Shown here: positions 1-7,280 of the stretch, one piece after another
Position numbering within the stretch: position 1 is the stretch's first letter
Layout: every line of letters begins with the position of its first letter
From: Spongiicolonus versatilis
GTDB taxonomy: Bacteria > Pseudomonadota > Gammaproteobacteria > Arenicellales > Spongiicolonaceae
Assembly: GCA_028286165.1 (NCBI GenBank)
Contig: JAPYMU010000180.1
Location: forward strand, 1-12,320
Direction of reading: 5' to 3'
DNA length: 12,320 bases
Notes under the pieces: model-generated
Databases searched by the model: none
What the model was told of the DNA's origin: nothing
The model's input: only the letters and a program-made list of their open reading frames with translations
Translations under genes and position numbers: made by a program

Positions 1-31
1 CGATAACAGCAGTGCGGGTGCGGGTTTTCAT
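1..31 (-). CDS. 5' end of an unidentified gene (truncated by window edge)
   Basis: Only the first ten codons are visible, reading MKTRTRTAVI toward the left edge. The case for a real start is the ribosome binding site: on the minus strand GGAGG (positions 44-40) sits 8 nt before the ATG at 31, one of the strongest sites in the window. The basic, then hydrophobic beginning would suit a signal peptide or membrane anchor, but ten residues cannot prove that. It lies 60 bp downstream of the bamD stop on the same strand, so it could be cotranscribed with bamD. No function can be assigned. Confidence 0.5.
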   Translation of the reverse strand, partial: MKTRTRTAVI

Positions 32-91
32 GGCGTGGGCCTCCGGGTAGGGTTTCAGGTTGAGGGGGGATGATAGCACAGTCGGCGGCGA

Positions 92-835
92 TTACAAATG
101 GCGGCTCTGGGGGAAATTAAGTTGCAGCACCCGGCGGGCGTCCTCGGACAGCCGGGGGAGGCCCATGGCGCGGTAGGTGGTGACCAAAATCGCCAGCGCC
201 TCCTCGGCGGCCGGGGTGCCGGAGTATTTTTCCAGCACCGTTTTGCTGCGCCCCACCGCCGCCACGTAGGCCTGGCGGTCAAGGTAAAAGCGCGCCACGT
301 CAATCTCGTGCCAGGCCAGGGCGTTGACCAACTGTTCCATTTTTTCGCGCGCATCGGCGGCGTAGCGGCTGTGCGGGAAGCGGCTGAGCAAATCGGCGAA
401 TGCCTCGTGGGAATCGCGCGCCGCGCCGGGGTCAACGGTGCGCAAATTAAAACGGCCCATCAGGCGGCGGATGGGGCCGCCGGCGTCGTCGTAGCCGCTG
501 AGGCCTTTGAGGTAGTAGGCGTAGTCCACCGAGGGATGGGCCGGGTACTGTTCAATAAAACGCTCGGCGGCGGCGCGCGCTTCTTCCGGTTTTTTCTGGC
601 GGTGGTGGATGTAGGCTTTTTCCAGCATGGCCTGGCGGCCGTATTTGTTGTAGGGGAAGCGCTTTTCCAGTTCGGCAAGGTATTCCAGGGCGCGGGTGTA
701 GGCGCGCCCGGCGGTGGCATCGCGCGCTTCGGCCAGAAGTTTGTCGGCCGGCCACTGGGTGATGTCGCCGGGGTCGGTGTACTGGCAGCCGGCGGCGAGG
801 GCGGCGGTGAGGGTTAAAATTAAAACAGCGCGCAT
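92..835 (-). CDS. bamD: Outer membrane protein assembly factor BamD (ComL), lipoprotein
   Basis: BamD is the essential lipoprotein of the BAM complex. It is anchored in the inner leaflet of the outer membrane and helps BamA fold beta-barrel proteins. The 247-residue product matches the usual length (about 245). It opens with a short hydrophobic signal and the lipobox LAAGC, with Cys17 as the lipidated residue and Gln at +2, consistent with outer-membrane sorting. The rest is helical TPR-like sequence, including the family-typical stretches LEKRFPYNKYGRQA, YYLKGLS, LLSRFPHSRYA and VARFYL. The ATG at 835 is chosen because it places the lipobox correctly. An in-frame ATG at 871 would add 12 residues before the signal and is less likely. 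The frame stays open far upstream on this strand, but that part is antisense to rluD and pgeF. The start faces rluD divergently, a common proteobacterial arrangement. Confidence 0.95.
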   Translation of the reverse strand: MRAVLILTLTAALAAGCQYTDPGDITQWPADKLLAEARDATAGRAYTRALEYLAELEKRFPYNKYGRQAMLEKAYIHHRQKKPEEARAAAERFIEQYPAHPSVDYAYYLKGLSGYDDAGGPIRRLMGRFNLRTVDPGAARDSHEAFADLLSRFPHSRYAADAREKMEQLVNALAWHEIDVARFYLDRQAYVAAVGRSKTVLEKYSGTPAAEEALAILVTTYRAMGLPRLSEDARRVLQLNFPQSRHL

Positions 836-892
836 GGCAGGGGCAAATCCCGCGTTAGAATGGCGCGTCATCCTACACATTTTGCGCGCCAA

Positions 893-1849
893 ATGCCAGC
901 GGAAAAAATTCTGCGGGTGGAAATCCCGCCGCGACTGAAAGGCGGCCGCCTGGACAAGGCGCTGGCCGAACTCTGCCCGCAGCACTCGCGCAGCACGTTG
1001 CAAAAGTGGCTGGCCGACGGGCGGGTGCGGTGCGGCGGGGCGGTGGCCGGGCGGCGGTTTACGGTGCATGGCGGCGAGGCGGTGACGGTTTGCCTGCCGG
1101 AAGCGCGGCCTGCAGGGTGGCAGGCGCAGGCCATGGAGCTCGGCATCGTGCATGCCGACGGCGAACTGGTGGTGGTGAACAAGCCGCCGGGGCTGGTGGT
1201 GCATCCCGGCGCCGGCAACCCCGACCGGACGCTGGTCAACGGGCTGCTGCATTTTGACCCGGCGCTGGCCGCGCTGCCCAGGGCCGGAATCGTGCACCGG
1301 CTGGACAAGGACACCAGCGGCCTTTTGGCGGTGGCGCGCAGCGAGGCGGCGCGGCTGCACCTGAACCGCCAACTGAAACAGCGCAGCGCCAGGCGCGCCT
1401 ACGACGTGCTGGTCAGCGGCGCGGTGATTGCCGGCGGCGAGGTGGACGCGCCCATCGGCCGCCACCCCACCGAGCGCCTGCGCATGGCGGTGACCGGCCG
1501 CGGCCGGCCGGCCCTCACCCGCTACCGGGTGGCCGCGCGCTACCGGGCGCACACGCTGCTGCGCGCCGAACTGGCCACCGGCCGCACCCACCAGATTCGC
1601 GTGCATCTGGCGCATGCCGGGTTTCCGGTTTTCGGCGACCCGGTGTACGGCCGCCGCAAATCCATGCCGCCGGGCGCCGCGGAAAAATTGCGCGGGCAAC
1701 TGCGCGCCTTCCGCCGCCAGGCGCTGCACGCCTGTGAACTTGCGCTGGTGCATCCGGCGAGCGGCGAGGTCATGCAGTGGCGCGCGCCGCCGCCGGCCGA
1801 CCTGGCCAAGTTGCTGGCGGCGCTGGCGGATGATGCGCGCGGCGGTTAA
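893..1849 (+). CDS. rluD: 23S rRNA pseudouridine(1911/1915/1917) synthase RluD
   Basis: RluD isomerises uridines in helix 69 of 23S rRNA to pseudouridine. The N-terminus is an S4-type RNA-binding domain (about residues 13-75, GGRLDKALAELCPQHSR). The catalytic domain carries the signature HRLDKDTSG, with the nucleophilic Asp at residue 138 from this start, followed by ATGRTHQIRVHLAH and the GDPVYG motif. I chose the ATG at 893, which aligns the GGRLD motif and the catalytic Asp almost exactly with E. coli RluD (Asp139). An in-frame ATG at 860 would add 11 residues. Neither start has a clear Shine-Dalgarno sequence. The stop at 1847-1849 overlaps the start of pgeF, so the two are probably translationally coupled. 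Divergence from bamD matches the conserved bamD/rluD/pgeF neighbourhood. Confidence 0.94.
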   Translation: MPAEKILRVEIPPRLKGGRLDKALAELCPQHSRSTLQKWLADGRVRCGGAVAGRRFTVHGGEAVTVCLPEARPAGWQAQAMELGIVHADGELVVVNKPPGLVVHPGAGNPDRTLVNGLLHFDPALAALPRAGIVHRLDKDTSGLLAVARSEAARLHLNRQLKQRSARRAYDVLVSGAVIAGGEVDAPIGRHPTERLRMAVTGRGRPALTRYRVAARYRAHTLLRAELATGRTHQIRVHLAHAGFPVFGDPVYGRRKSMPPGAAEKLRGQLRAFRRQALHACELALVHPASGEVMQWRAPPPADLAKLLAALADDARGG

Positions 1850-2582
1850 AACGGTTGCGCCGCAGTGGAACGTGCCGCGGCGGGTGCGCGCGCTGACCAC
1901 CCTGCGGGCGCCGGGGTTCAGCCGCGGGGCGTACGCCGAACTTAATCTTGCGGCGCATGTGGGTGACGACGGCGATTTGGTTGCGCGCAACCGTGCACTG
2001 CTGCAACAGAGTCTGCAACTGCCGGCGCCGCCACGGTGGCTGCGCCAGCGGCATGGCGCGGTGGTGGTGGACGGGGCGAAAGTGGCGGAGGCGGAGGCTG
2101 GGGCGGACGGTTGTTTCACCGAAGCGGCCGGGGTGGTGTGCGCGGTGCTGAGCGCGGACTGCCTGCCGGTGTTTTTGTGCCGGGGGGACGGTTCGGCGGT
2201 TGCGCTGCTGCACGCCGGGTGGCGCGGCATTGCGGCCGGCATTGTGGAAGCCGGAGTCGCCGCCCTCGGCAACGGCGGCGGCGTGCCGCTGCACGCCGCT
2301 TTTGGCCCGGCCATCGGCGCCGAGGCTTTTGTGGTGGGCGACGAGGTGCGCGCCGCCCTCACCCTCACCGGCGGTGACGGCGCCGGCGCATTCCGGCCGG
2401 CCGGCGGCGGCCGCCACCACGCCGACCTCTATGCCCTCGCCGCCGGCCGCCTGCGCCGCCTCGGCGTCAGCGTCGCGCCGAAACCGGAATGGTGCACGTT
2501 TCGTGATGGGTCAAAATTTTTTTCCCACCGCCGCGACAAGCGCTGCGGGAGGATGGCGTCGCTGCTGTGGCTGGAACCGTGA
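1830..2582 (+). CDS. pgeF: Peptidoglycan editing factor PgeF (YfiH / multicopper-like laccase domain)
   Basis: PgeF (YfiH, formerly annotated as polyphenol oxidase or laccase-domain protein) removes wrongly incorporated L-serine from UDP-MurNAc peptide precursors in the cytoplasm. The product has 250 residues, close to the E. coli protein (243). The three metal-binding residues of the family are visible: His75 in RQRHGA, Cys111 in SADCLPV and His128 in HAGWRG, with the 36- and 17-residue spacing of characterised homologues. FGPAIG and the C-terminal FFSHRRDKRCGRMAS also match. The reading frame is open further upstream, but that part overlaps rluD in another frame and has no family similarity. 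Start candidates are the tandem ATGs at 1830 and 1833, overlapping the rluD end by 20 or 17 nt. The stop lies 3 bp from the stop of the converging metalloprotease gene. Confidence 0.92.
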   Translation: MMRAAVKTVAPQWNVPRRVRALTTLRAPGFSRGAYAELNLAAHVGDDGDLVARNRALLQQSLQLPAPPRWLRQRHGAVVVDGAKVAEAEAGADGCFTEAAGVVCAVLSADCLPVFLCRGDGSAVALLHAGWRGIAAGIVEAGVAALGNGGGVPLHAAFGPAIGAEAFVVGDEVRAALTLTGGDGAGAFRPAGGGRHHADLYALAAGRLRRLGVSVAPKPEWCTFRDGSKFFSHRRDKRCGRMASLLWLEP

Positions 2583-2585
2583 CCG

Positions 2586-4130
2586 TTATTCGGAGCCGGC
2601 CAGCCTGGCCCGCACGGCTTTTGCCGCCGCTTCCACCTCGTCCTCTTCCCAGTAGCGGATGCCGCCCGGCAGGGAGACTGAGTCGCCGGGGGCCAGGCGG
2701 GCGAGGGACGGCCGGGCCGAGGCCGGCTGGCCGTTGATGGTGGCGTCCACCTGAATGACGATGCCGGTGATTTGATACGGCGTTAAATTTTTCACCGTGA
2801 CCATGACTTCACCGCCGGCAAAAGAAACTGCCGCGCCCACATAGCGCCCCGGTTCGTCGGCGATGTCCAGTTTGACGAAAGCGAGGCGCGCGCTTTTGCC
2901 GAGTTCACCGCCGGCGCCGCTGGCGTCGCGGAACAGTTGCTTGGCGCGCTCGCGCTCGCCGTCGTCCAGCAGGATGCCGCCGAGGGAGTAGGCGCCCAGG
3001 GCGGTGGACAAAAGTTCGTTGCTGCGTTCCAAGGCGGCGCGCGCCTGCCGCCGTTCATTAAAATTAAAGTGAATGATTCCGCGCACCAAATACCACTGGT
3101 AGAAGTCGGGGCCCATTTGAATGGCCGCGTCGTATTCGCGCGCGGCTTCGCGCAGGCGTTCCTGCTGGGTGAGGGCGTGGCCCTTGATGCCGCGGAACAG
3201 CGCCTCGCGCGGCTCCTGTTTAATCGCGGCATTGATGGCGCGCAGGGCGGCTTGCGCATCGGTCTCAATCAGTTGCCGGGCGCGCTCGGCGTTTGCGTAG
3301 GCGCCGCGGCGGGCGCGCAGGTAGGCGAGTTTGCCCTGGTAACGGCCGCGCCCCAGTTCACCGCCGGGGGGAAATTCGGCAAGCGCCGCGCGGTTGGCCT
3401 TGACCCGCTCGGCTGAGGGCGGGTGGCTGGCGAACAATCCGGAAAGCCAGTTGTCCTGGCCGGCGGATTCGGATTCGGACAATGCGACAAATTTTTCCTG
3501 CAGCGTCACCGCCGCCGAGGTGTCGTAGCCGGCGGCGCGCATGTATTTCATGCCGTGGTAGTCGGCCGCGCTTTCCGCTTTGCGGCTGTATTTCCGGTTG
3601 ATGAGTTGCACCGCCTTCCCGGCGGCGCCGACCACGGTGTTGGAAACATCGCCGGGCAGCGCGGCGCCGAGCAGGCCGGTGAAGACGCTGCGCTGCACCG
3701 CGCGCGCACCGTGCCGGGCCGCGGCGTGCACAATTTCATGGGCGAGCACCGCGGCCAGTTCGGCCTCGTTGTCCAGTTGCAGAAGCAGGCCGCGGTTAAT
3801 TGCAATCTTGCCGCCGGGCAGCGCCCAGGCGTTGGGCGTGCCGTCGTTCAGCACGACAAATTCATATGGCAATTCACGGTCGCTCACCGCCGCCAGACGG
3901 CGGCCCACCGCGGCCACGTATTCGGTGAGCGCGGCGTCGGCGGTGTACAAACCGCCGGCCGCCTGCTGCGACGACAGGTAGTGCTGCTCGCCCATTGCAA
4001 TTTCCTGGCCGGTGGAAATGAGCGACAACTCCCTCTTGCCGGTCACCGGATTGGCGGCGCAGCCGGCGAGGGTGACGGCGAGGGCCGCCAGCAGCAGGGC
4101 GGGCGGAAATTTTGGGCGGCGGTGAAGCAT
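2586..4130 (-). CDS. M48 family zinc metalloprotease lipoprotein with TPR region (BepA-like)
   Basis: This is a predicted outer-membrane or periplasmic zinc protease of 514 residues. It begins with a signal peptide and lipobox LAGC (Cys24, Ala at +2). The M48 domain carries HEIVH at 131-135, where the two His bind zinc and the Glu is catalytic, and a downstream ESAAD with Glu186 as probable third ligand. ASHPPSAERV at the domain end is also typical. From about residue 275 the sequence is helical and TPR-like (LRAINAAIKQEPREALF, EYDAAIQMGPDFYQWY). The last 90 residues look beta-rich and resemble an Ig-like or FxLYD-type module (VMVTVKNLTPYQITGIVIQV). BepA of E. coli combines M48 and TPR parts and supports LPS-transport and BAM protein assembly, so a similar quality-control role is inferred, but BepA is not a lipoprotein and lacks the C-terminal module. 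The gene follows nadC by 9 bp, has a weak ribosome binding site and may depend on nadC transcription. Confidence 0.88.
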   Translation of the reverse strand: MLHRRPKFPPALLLAALAVTLAGCAANPVTGKRELSLISTGQEIAMGEQHYLSSQQAAGGLYTADAALTEYVAAVGRRLAAVSDRELPYEFVVLNDGTPNAWALPGGKIAINRGLLLQLDNEAELAAVLAHEIVHAAARHGARAVQRSVFTGLLGAALPGDVSNTVVGAAGKAVQLINRKYSRKAESAADYHGMKYMRAAGYDTSAAVTLQEKFVALSESESAGQDNWLSGLFASHPPSAERVKANRAALAEFPPGGELGRGRYQGKLAYLRARRGAYANAERARQLIETDAQAALRAINAAIKQEPREALFRGIKGHALTQQERLREAAREYDAAIQMGPDFYQWYLVRGIIHFNFNERRQARAALERSNELLSTALGAYSLGGILLDDGERERAKQLFRDASGAGGELGKSARLAFVKLDIADEPGRYVGAAVSFAGGEVMVTVKNLTPYQITGIVIQVDATINGQPASARPSLARLAPGDSVSLPGGIRYWEEDEVEAAAKAVRARLAGSE

Positions 4131-4139
4131 GGCTTGCGG

Positions 4140-5006
4140 TTACCCGGCGGATTCTTTTTCAAATAACAAAGAATAATCGGCGGCGCAAATATTTTTTGTC
4201 AACGCGCCGAGGGAAACGCAGTCCACGCCGCTCCTGGCGGCCGCGCGCAAATTTTCCCCGCTGATGCCGCCGGAGGCTTCCAACTCGGCGCGGCCGCGGT
4301 TGCGGCGCACCGCTTCGGCGAGGGCGGCGGCGGTGAAGTTGTCCAGCAGAATGCGCGTTGCGCCGGCGCGGATGGCCTGTTCCAACTGTTCGACGTTTTC
4401 CACTTCCACCGTGAGCGCGGCGCCGGCCGGGGCGTGTTTGCGCGCGGCGCGCACCGCGCGGGCGATGCCGCCGGCGGCGCGGATGTGGTTTTCTTTGAGC
4501 AGCACCGCGTCAAAGAGTCCGGTGCGGTGGTTTTGCGCGCCGCCGGTGCGCACCGCGTATTTTTGCGCGGCGCGCAGGCCGGGAATGGTTTTGCGCGTGT
4601 CCAGTACGCGGCAGGGCGTGCCGCGCGCCAGTGCCGCCGCGCGCCGCGCCGCATGGGCGGTGGCCGACAGCAGTTGCAAAAAATTAAGCGCGGTGCGCTC
4701 GGCGGCCAGCAGCGCGCGTGACTGCGCTTCAACGCGGCACAACTGCTGTCCGCTGTTGACGTCGTCACCCTCGGCCGCGCTCCATGCAAAACGCGCCGAG
4801 GAATCCAACTGGCGGATCGCCGCCTCAAACCATGCCGCGCCGCACAGCACGGTGCCGGCGCGGCACAGTAATTGCGCGGCGGATTTTTTGTCCGCGGGCA
4901 CGGCGGCGGCGCTGAGGTCGGCGCCAAGGTCGAGCGCGCCGCCGAGATCTTCGCGCAATGCATCCTGCACGGCTTGTTCAATCTGATTCGCGGCGGGAAG
5001 GGACAA
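4140..5006 (-). CDS. nadC: Nicotinate-nucleotide pyrophosphorylase (quinolinate phosphoribosyltransferase)
   Basis: NadC converts quinolinate and PRPP to nicotinate mononucleotide, CO2 and pyrophosphate, the step at which the de novo NAD pathway joins salvage. The 288-residue product shows the family signatures in order: ALREDLGG near the N-terminus, ERTALNFLQLLS, LDTRKTIPGLR, KYAVRTGGAQNHRTGLFD with substrate-binding Arg and His, LLKENHI, VEVENVEQLEQA, ILLDNF, LEASGGI and GVDCVSLGALTKN. The start is TTG at 5006, supported by GGAG 7 nt upstream on the minus strand and by the correct N-terminal length. No ATG suits this position. It is transcribed toward the M48 protease gene, separated by 9 bp, and is divergent from plsC with 35 bp between the starts. 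nadA and nadB are not in the window. Confidence 0.95.
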   Translation of the reverse strand: MSLPAANQIEQAVQDALREDLGGALDLGADLSAAAVPADKKSAAQLLCRAGTVLCGAAWFEAAIRQLDSSARFAWSAAEGDDVNSGQQLCRVEAQSRALLAAERTALNFLQLLSATAHAARRAAALARGTPCRVLDTRKTIPGLRAAQKYAVRTGGAQNHRTGLFDAVLLKENHIRAAGGIARAVRAARKHAPAGAALTVEVENVEQLEQAIRAGATRILLDNFTAAALAEAVRRNRGRAELEASGGISGENLRAAARSGVDCVSLGALTKNICAADYSLLFEKESAG

Positions 5007-5041
5007 TGCTATGCTCCGGCGGGAGTTTGCGATTGTAACCG

Positions 5042-5662
5042 ATGACGCGCCGGCAAAAATACCGCCGCACCGAGTGGGGTTCGTGGTGGCTTAATTTTCT
5101 GGACGGCGTGTCGCGCTGGATTTGCCTGCGCGTGCACCGCCTGCGCGGCCCGCGGCTTGCATTGCCGGCGCGCGGCGCGGCGGTGGTGGTGTGCAACCAT
5201 GTCTCGGGCCTGGACCCGCTGCTGCTGCTCGCCGCCTGCTGCCGGCCGCTGTGTTTTCTCATCGCCGCCGAACAATTTCACCGCCCGGCTCTGCGCTGGC
5301 TGTTTCGCCGCACCGGATGCGTTTGCGTGGACCGGGAAAACGACGGCGGCGGCGGGTTTTACGCGGTGCTGCGGGAACTGCGCAAAGGCCGCGCCGTGGT
5401 GGTTTTCCCGCAGGGGCAAATCACAAAAACCGGCACCGTTCGCCCGCTTAAACGCGGCGCGCTGCTCCTCGCCGAGCGCGCCGGGGCCAGGCTGTTTCCG
5501 GTAAAACTGAGCGGGGTCAAGGGCGAGGGCGAAATTCTCCGCGCAATTTTCATGCCCGGCAACGTGCGCATGGAAACCCGGCCGGCGGTGAAAGTGACGC
5601 GGGAAAACCGGCGGGCGGCGCTGAGGGAACTGGAAAATTTTTTTTACTCTGCCTGTAAATAA
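5042..5662 (+). CDS. Lysophospholipid / 1-acyl-sn-glycerol-3-phosphate acyltransferase (PlsC-like)
   Basis: This membrane-associated acyltransferase of the PlsC/LPLAT superfamily would transfer an acyl chain to lysophosphatidate or a related lysophospholipid. Length is 206 residues, slightly short for the family (about 220-250). Motif I is NHVSGLD, the catalytic HX4D with His53 and Asp58. Motif II appears as GCVCVDR with Arg98. Motif III reads FPQGQIT, where the usual form is FPEGTRS, so the Glu is Gln124 and the following Thr and Arg are also changed. Motif IV is LFPVKLSG. The N-terminus has only one modest hydrophobic stretch. The ATG at 5042 has no well-placed ribosome binding site (a GGGAG lies 16 nt upstream). 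The acyl acceptor cannot be read from the sequence, so true PlsC activity is not certain. Confidence 0.85.
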   Translation: MTRRQKYRRTEWGSWWLNFLDGVSRWICLRVHRLRGPRLALPARGAAVVVCNHVSGLDPLLLLAACCRPLCFLIAAEQFHRPALRWLFRRTGCVCVDRENDGGGGFYAVLRELRKGRAVVVFPQGQITKTGTVRPLKRGALLLAERAGARLFPVKLSGVKGEGEILRAIFMPGNVRMETRPAVKVTRENRRAALRELENFFYSACK

Positions 5663-5712
5663 AAACGGCGTTATGCTGGCCGCAAGTTAAACCTGAATGC
5701 GGAGATCAACCG

Positions 5713-6129
5713 ATGAACAAAACAAAAACCGGCTCCTGCCTGTGCGGGGCGGTGGGATACGAAATTCGCGGCGCGCCGCTGGCAATGTATTACTGCCACT
5801 GTGAACAGTGCCGCAAAGCCTGCGGCTCTTCGTTTGCCACCAACCTGGCGGTGGCGGAGAAGGATTTTCACCTGGTGCGCGGCGCGGAAAAGTTGAAATC
5901 TTTCGCCTCGTCGCCGGGCAAGAAGCGCCACTTCTGCGGCGGCTGCGGCTCGCCGGTGTTCAACGAGATGGAAAGCCTGCCGGGCAAAGTGTACGTGCGC
6001 GCCGGCACCGTGGACGGCGGCCCGGAAATGGCGCCGGGCATGCACATCTACACCGACTTCAAGGCGCCGTGGTTCCCCATCCTGGACGGCCTGCCGCAGC
6101 GGAAAGCCGCCGAGGGCATTCCGTTTTAG
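5713..6129 (+). CDS. GFA family zinc-binding protein (DUF636 / CENP-V fold)
   Basis: The 138-residue protein belongs to the GFA (glutathione-dependent formaldehyde-activating) family, a small zinc-binding fold in which most members have no proven substrate. The metal-binding cysteines are all present: Cys9 and Cys11 (GSCLCGAV), Cys28, Cys30 and Cys33 (CHCEQC), and Cys75 and Cys78 (FCGGCGSPVF). The C-terminal region with VRAGTVDG and a His-rich segment also fits. GGAG lies 8 nt before the ATG, a good ribosome binding site. It sits 50 bp after the acyltransferase gene and 82 bp before dctP, which has its own promoter, so it probably belongs to neither unit functionally. Formaldehyde activation should not be assumed from the family name. 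Confidence 0.9.
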   Translation: MNKTKTGSCLCGAVGYEIRGAPLAMYYCHCEQCRKACGSSFATNLAVAEKDFHLVRGAEKLKSFASSPGKKRHFCGGCGSPVFNEMESLPGKVYVRAGTVDGGPEMAPGMHIYTDFKAPWFPILDGLPQRKAAEGIPF

Positions 6130-6136
6130 GCGCCGC

Positions 6137-6165
6137 TTGATTTACCCCGCCGCTGCTGTTGTAAT
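6137..6165 (+). promoter_or_regulatory. Predicted sigma70-type promoter for the TRAP-lut gene cluster
   Basis: TTGATT (6137-6142) and TGTAAT (6160-6165) are separated by exactly 17 bp. The -10 box matches TATAAT at five of six positions and is preceded by TGT, giving an extended -10 element. The -35 box keeps TTGA. Transcription would start near 6172, leaving a leader of about 40 nt before the dctP ATG. This is the best promoter-like sequence I could find in the window and it sits in an 82-bp gap. It is a sequence match only. Confidence 0.6.
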
Positions 6166-6198
6166 GGCGCAAGGCATTTCGCCTGCAAACCCAACCAC

Positions 6199-6205
6199 AG
6201 AGGAG
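6199..6205 (+). promoter_or_regulatory. Ribosome binding site of dctP
   Basis: AGAGGAG lies 6 nt before the ATG at 6212. It decides the start: the frame is open from an upstream ATG at 6137, but that start has no such site, overlaps the predicted promoter, and would bury the signal peptide behind 25 extra residues. Confidence 0.75.
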
Positions 6206-6211
6206 TCTCAA

Positions 6212-7258
6212 ATGAAAACCAAAACATTTCTCACCGCCGCCGCCATCGCCATCATGGCCGGCGCGGTGAACGTAAACCTGCACGCGGCCGATGATCCGGT
6301 GCGCTGGAAACTGGCCAGCACCTACAGCAGCAAACTGGTGCAACTCGGCACCCTGGGCAAAAACCTGACCGAAAAATTGGACCGCGTTTCCGGCGGCAAC
6401 ATCAAAATTAAATTTTTTGAACCGCATGCGCTGGTGCCGCCGCTGGAGGTGTTCGACGCCATCACCGAAGGCTCGGTGGACGCCGCCTATTCCACGCCGG
6501 GCTACTGGTTCGGCAAGGAGAAATCCCTGGCGCTGTTCGCCGCGGTGCCGTTCGGGCCCAGCGCGGGCGAATACATCGCCTGGATTTACCACGGCGGCGG
6601 CCATGAATTGATGGACAAGGTGTACGCCAAACACGGCATCAAGTCGCTGATTTGCGGGCTGATCGCGCCCGAGGCATCGGGCTGGTTTCGCAAGGAAATC
6701 AAAACGGTGGACGACCTCAGGGGTTTGAAGATGCGCTTCTTCGGCCTCGGCGCCAAGGTGATGGAAAAGATGGGCGTGTCAACGCAACTCATCGCCGGCG
6801 GCGACATCTACCCGGCGCTGGAGCGCGGCTCCATCGACGCCACCGAGTTTTCCATGCCGGCCATCGACCTCAACCTGGGCTTCCACCAGATCGCCAAGCA
6901 CTACTACTTCCCCGGCTGGCACCAGCAGTCCACGCTGTTTGAGTTTATGATGAACCGCGACAAGTGGAACGCGCTCAGCGACACCCAGCGCGCGCAAATT
7001 GAAATCACCTGCGGCGACAGCGTGCGCGAGGGGCTGGCCGAGGGCGAGGCCATCCAGGGCCGGGCGCTGGCCGAACTTAAATCCAAAGGCGTGCAAATCC
7101 ACCGCTGGCCGCGGTCCATTCTGAACGAACTGGAATCGGCGTGGCGGGAAGTGGCGGCGGAACTGTCGGCCGAAGACCCGCTGTTCCGCGAGGCCTGGGA
7201 ATCGCTCAGCGCATTCCGCGAGGAGTACGCGGTGTGGCGCGAGTTGGGCTACCTCTGA
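6212..7258 (+). CDS. dctP: TRAP transporter solute-binding protein, DctP/TakP family (2-oxoacid or lactate type)
   Basis: This is the periplasmic binding protein of a sodium-driven TRAP transporter, 348 residues. The signal peptide has a basic start (MKTKTF), a hydrophobic core and a likely cut after LHA (residue 25). The mature part follows the TakP subgroup (COG4663 type): AVPFGPSAGEYIAWIYHGGG, GWFRKEI with Arg160, LRGLKMR with Arg175 (the arginine region that in this family pairs with the ligand carboxylate), IAGGDIYPALERGSIDA and HYYFPGWHQQS. Resemblance to the 2-oxoacid protein TakP and to lactate-binding relatives, plus the lutABC genes downstream, suggests lactate or a related 2-hydroxy/2-oxo acid as ligand. 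Where TakP has AAEW, this protein has ATEF (Glu212-Phe213), so specificity may differ. Its own promoter and a hairpin after the stop would favour an excess of binding protein over membrane subunits. Confidence 0.92.
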   Translation: MKTKTFLTAAAIAIMAGAVNVNLHAADDPVRWKLASTYSSKLVQLGTLGKNLTEKLDRVSGGNIKIKFFEPHALVPPLEVFDAITEGSVDAAYSTPGYWFGKEKSLALFAAVPFGPSAGEYIAWIYHGGGHELMDKVYAKHGIKSLICGLIAPEASGWFRKEIKTVDDLRGLKMRFFGLGAKVMEKMGVSTQLIAGGDIYPALERGSIDATEFSMPAIDLNLGFHQIAKHYYFPGWHQQSTLFEFMMNRDKWNALSDTQRAQIEITCGDSVREGLAEGEAIQGRALAELKSKGVQIHRWPRSILNELESAWREVAAELSAEDPLFREAWESLSAFREEYAVWRELGYL

Positions 7259-7280
7259 GCCGCCGCGCCTTGAACTGAAG

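Noticed and set aside
836..2368. Long minus-strand open frame upstream of bamD, opposite rluD and pgeF
   Set aside because: It is a GC-rich antisense shadow. It is full of Arg, Ala, His and Gln with no domain, while the plus strand there encodes two clear families. The real bamD starts at its signal peptide.
2517..2523. T7 run in pgeF as a possible frameshift or slippage site
   Set aside because: The frame on both sides matches the PgeF family without interruption, so there is no sign of a programmed or erroneous shift.
2583..2585. Bidirectional terminator between the converging pgeF and protease genes
   Set aside because: Only 3 bp separate the stops and no inverted repeat with a T tract is visible around them.
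5634..5645. A4T8 run at the end of plsC as a terminator
   Set aside because: No GC-rich hairpin precedes it, and it lies inside the coding sequence before the stop.
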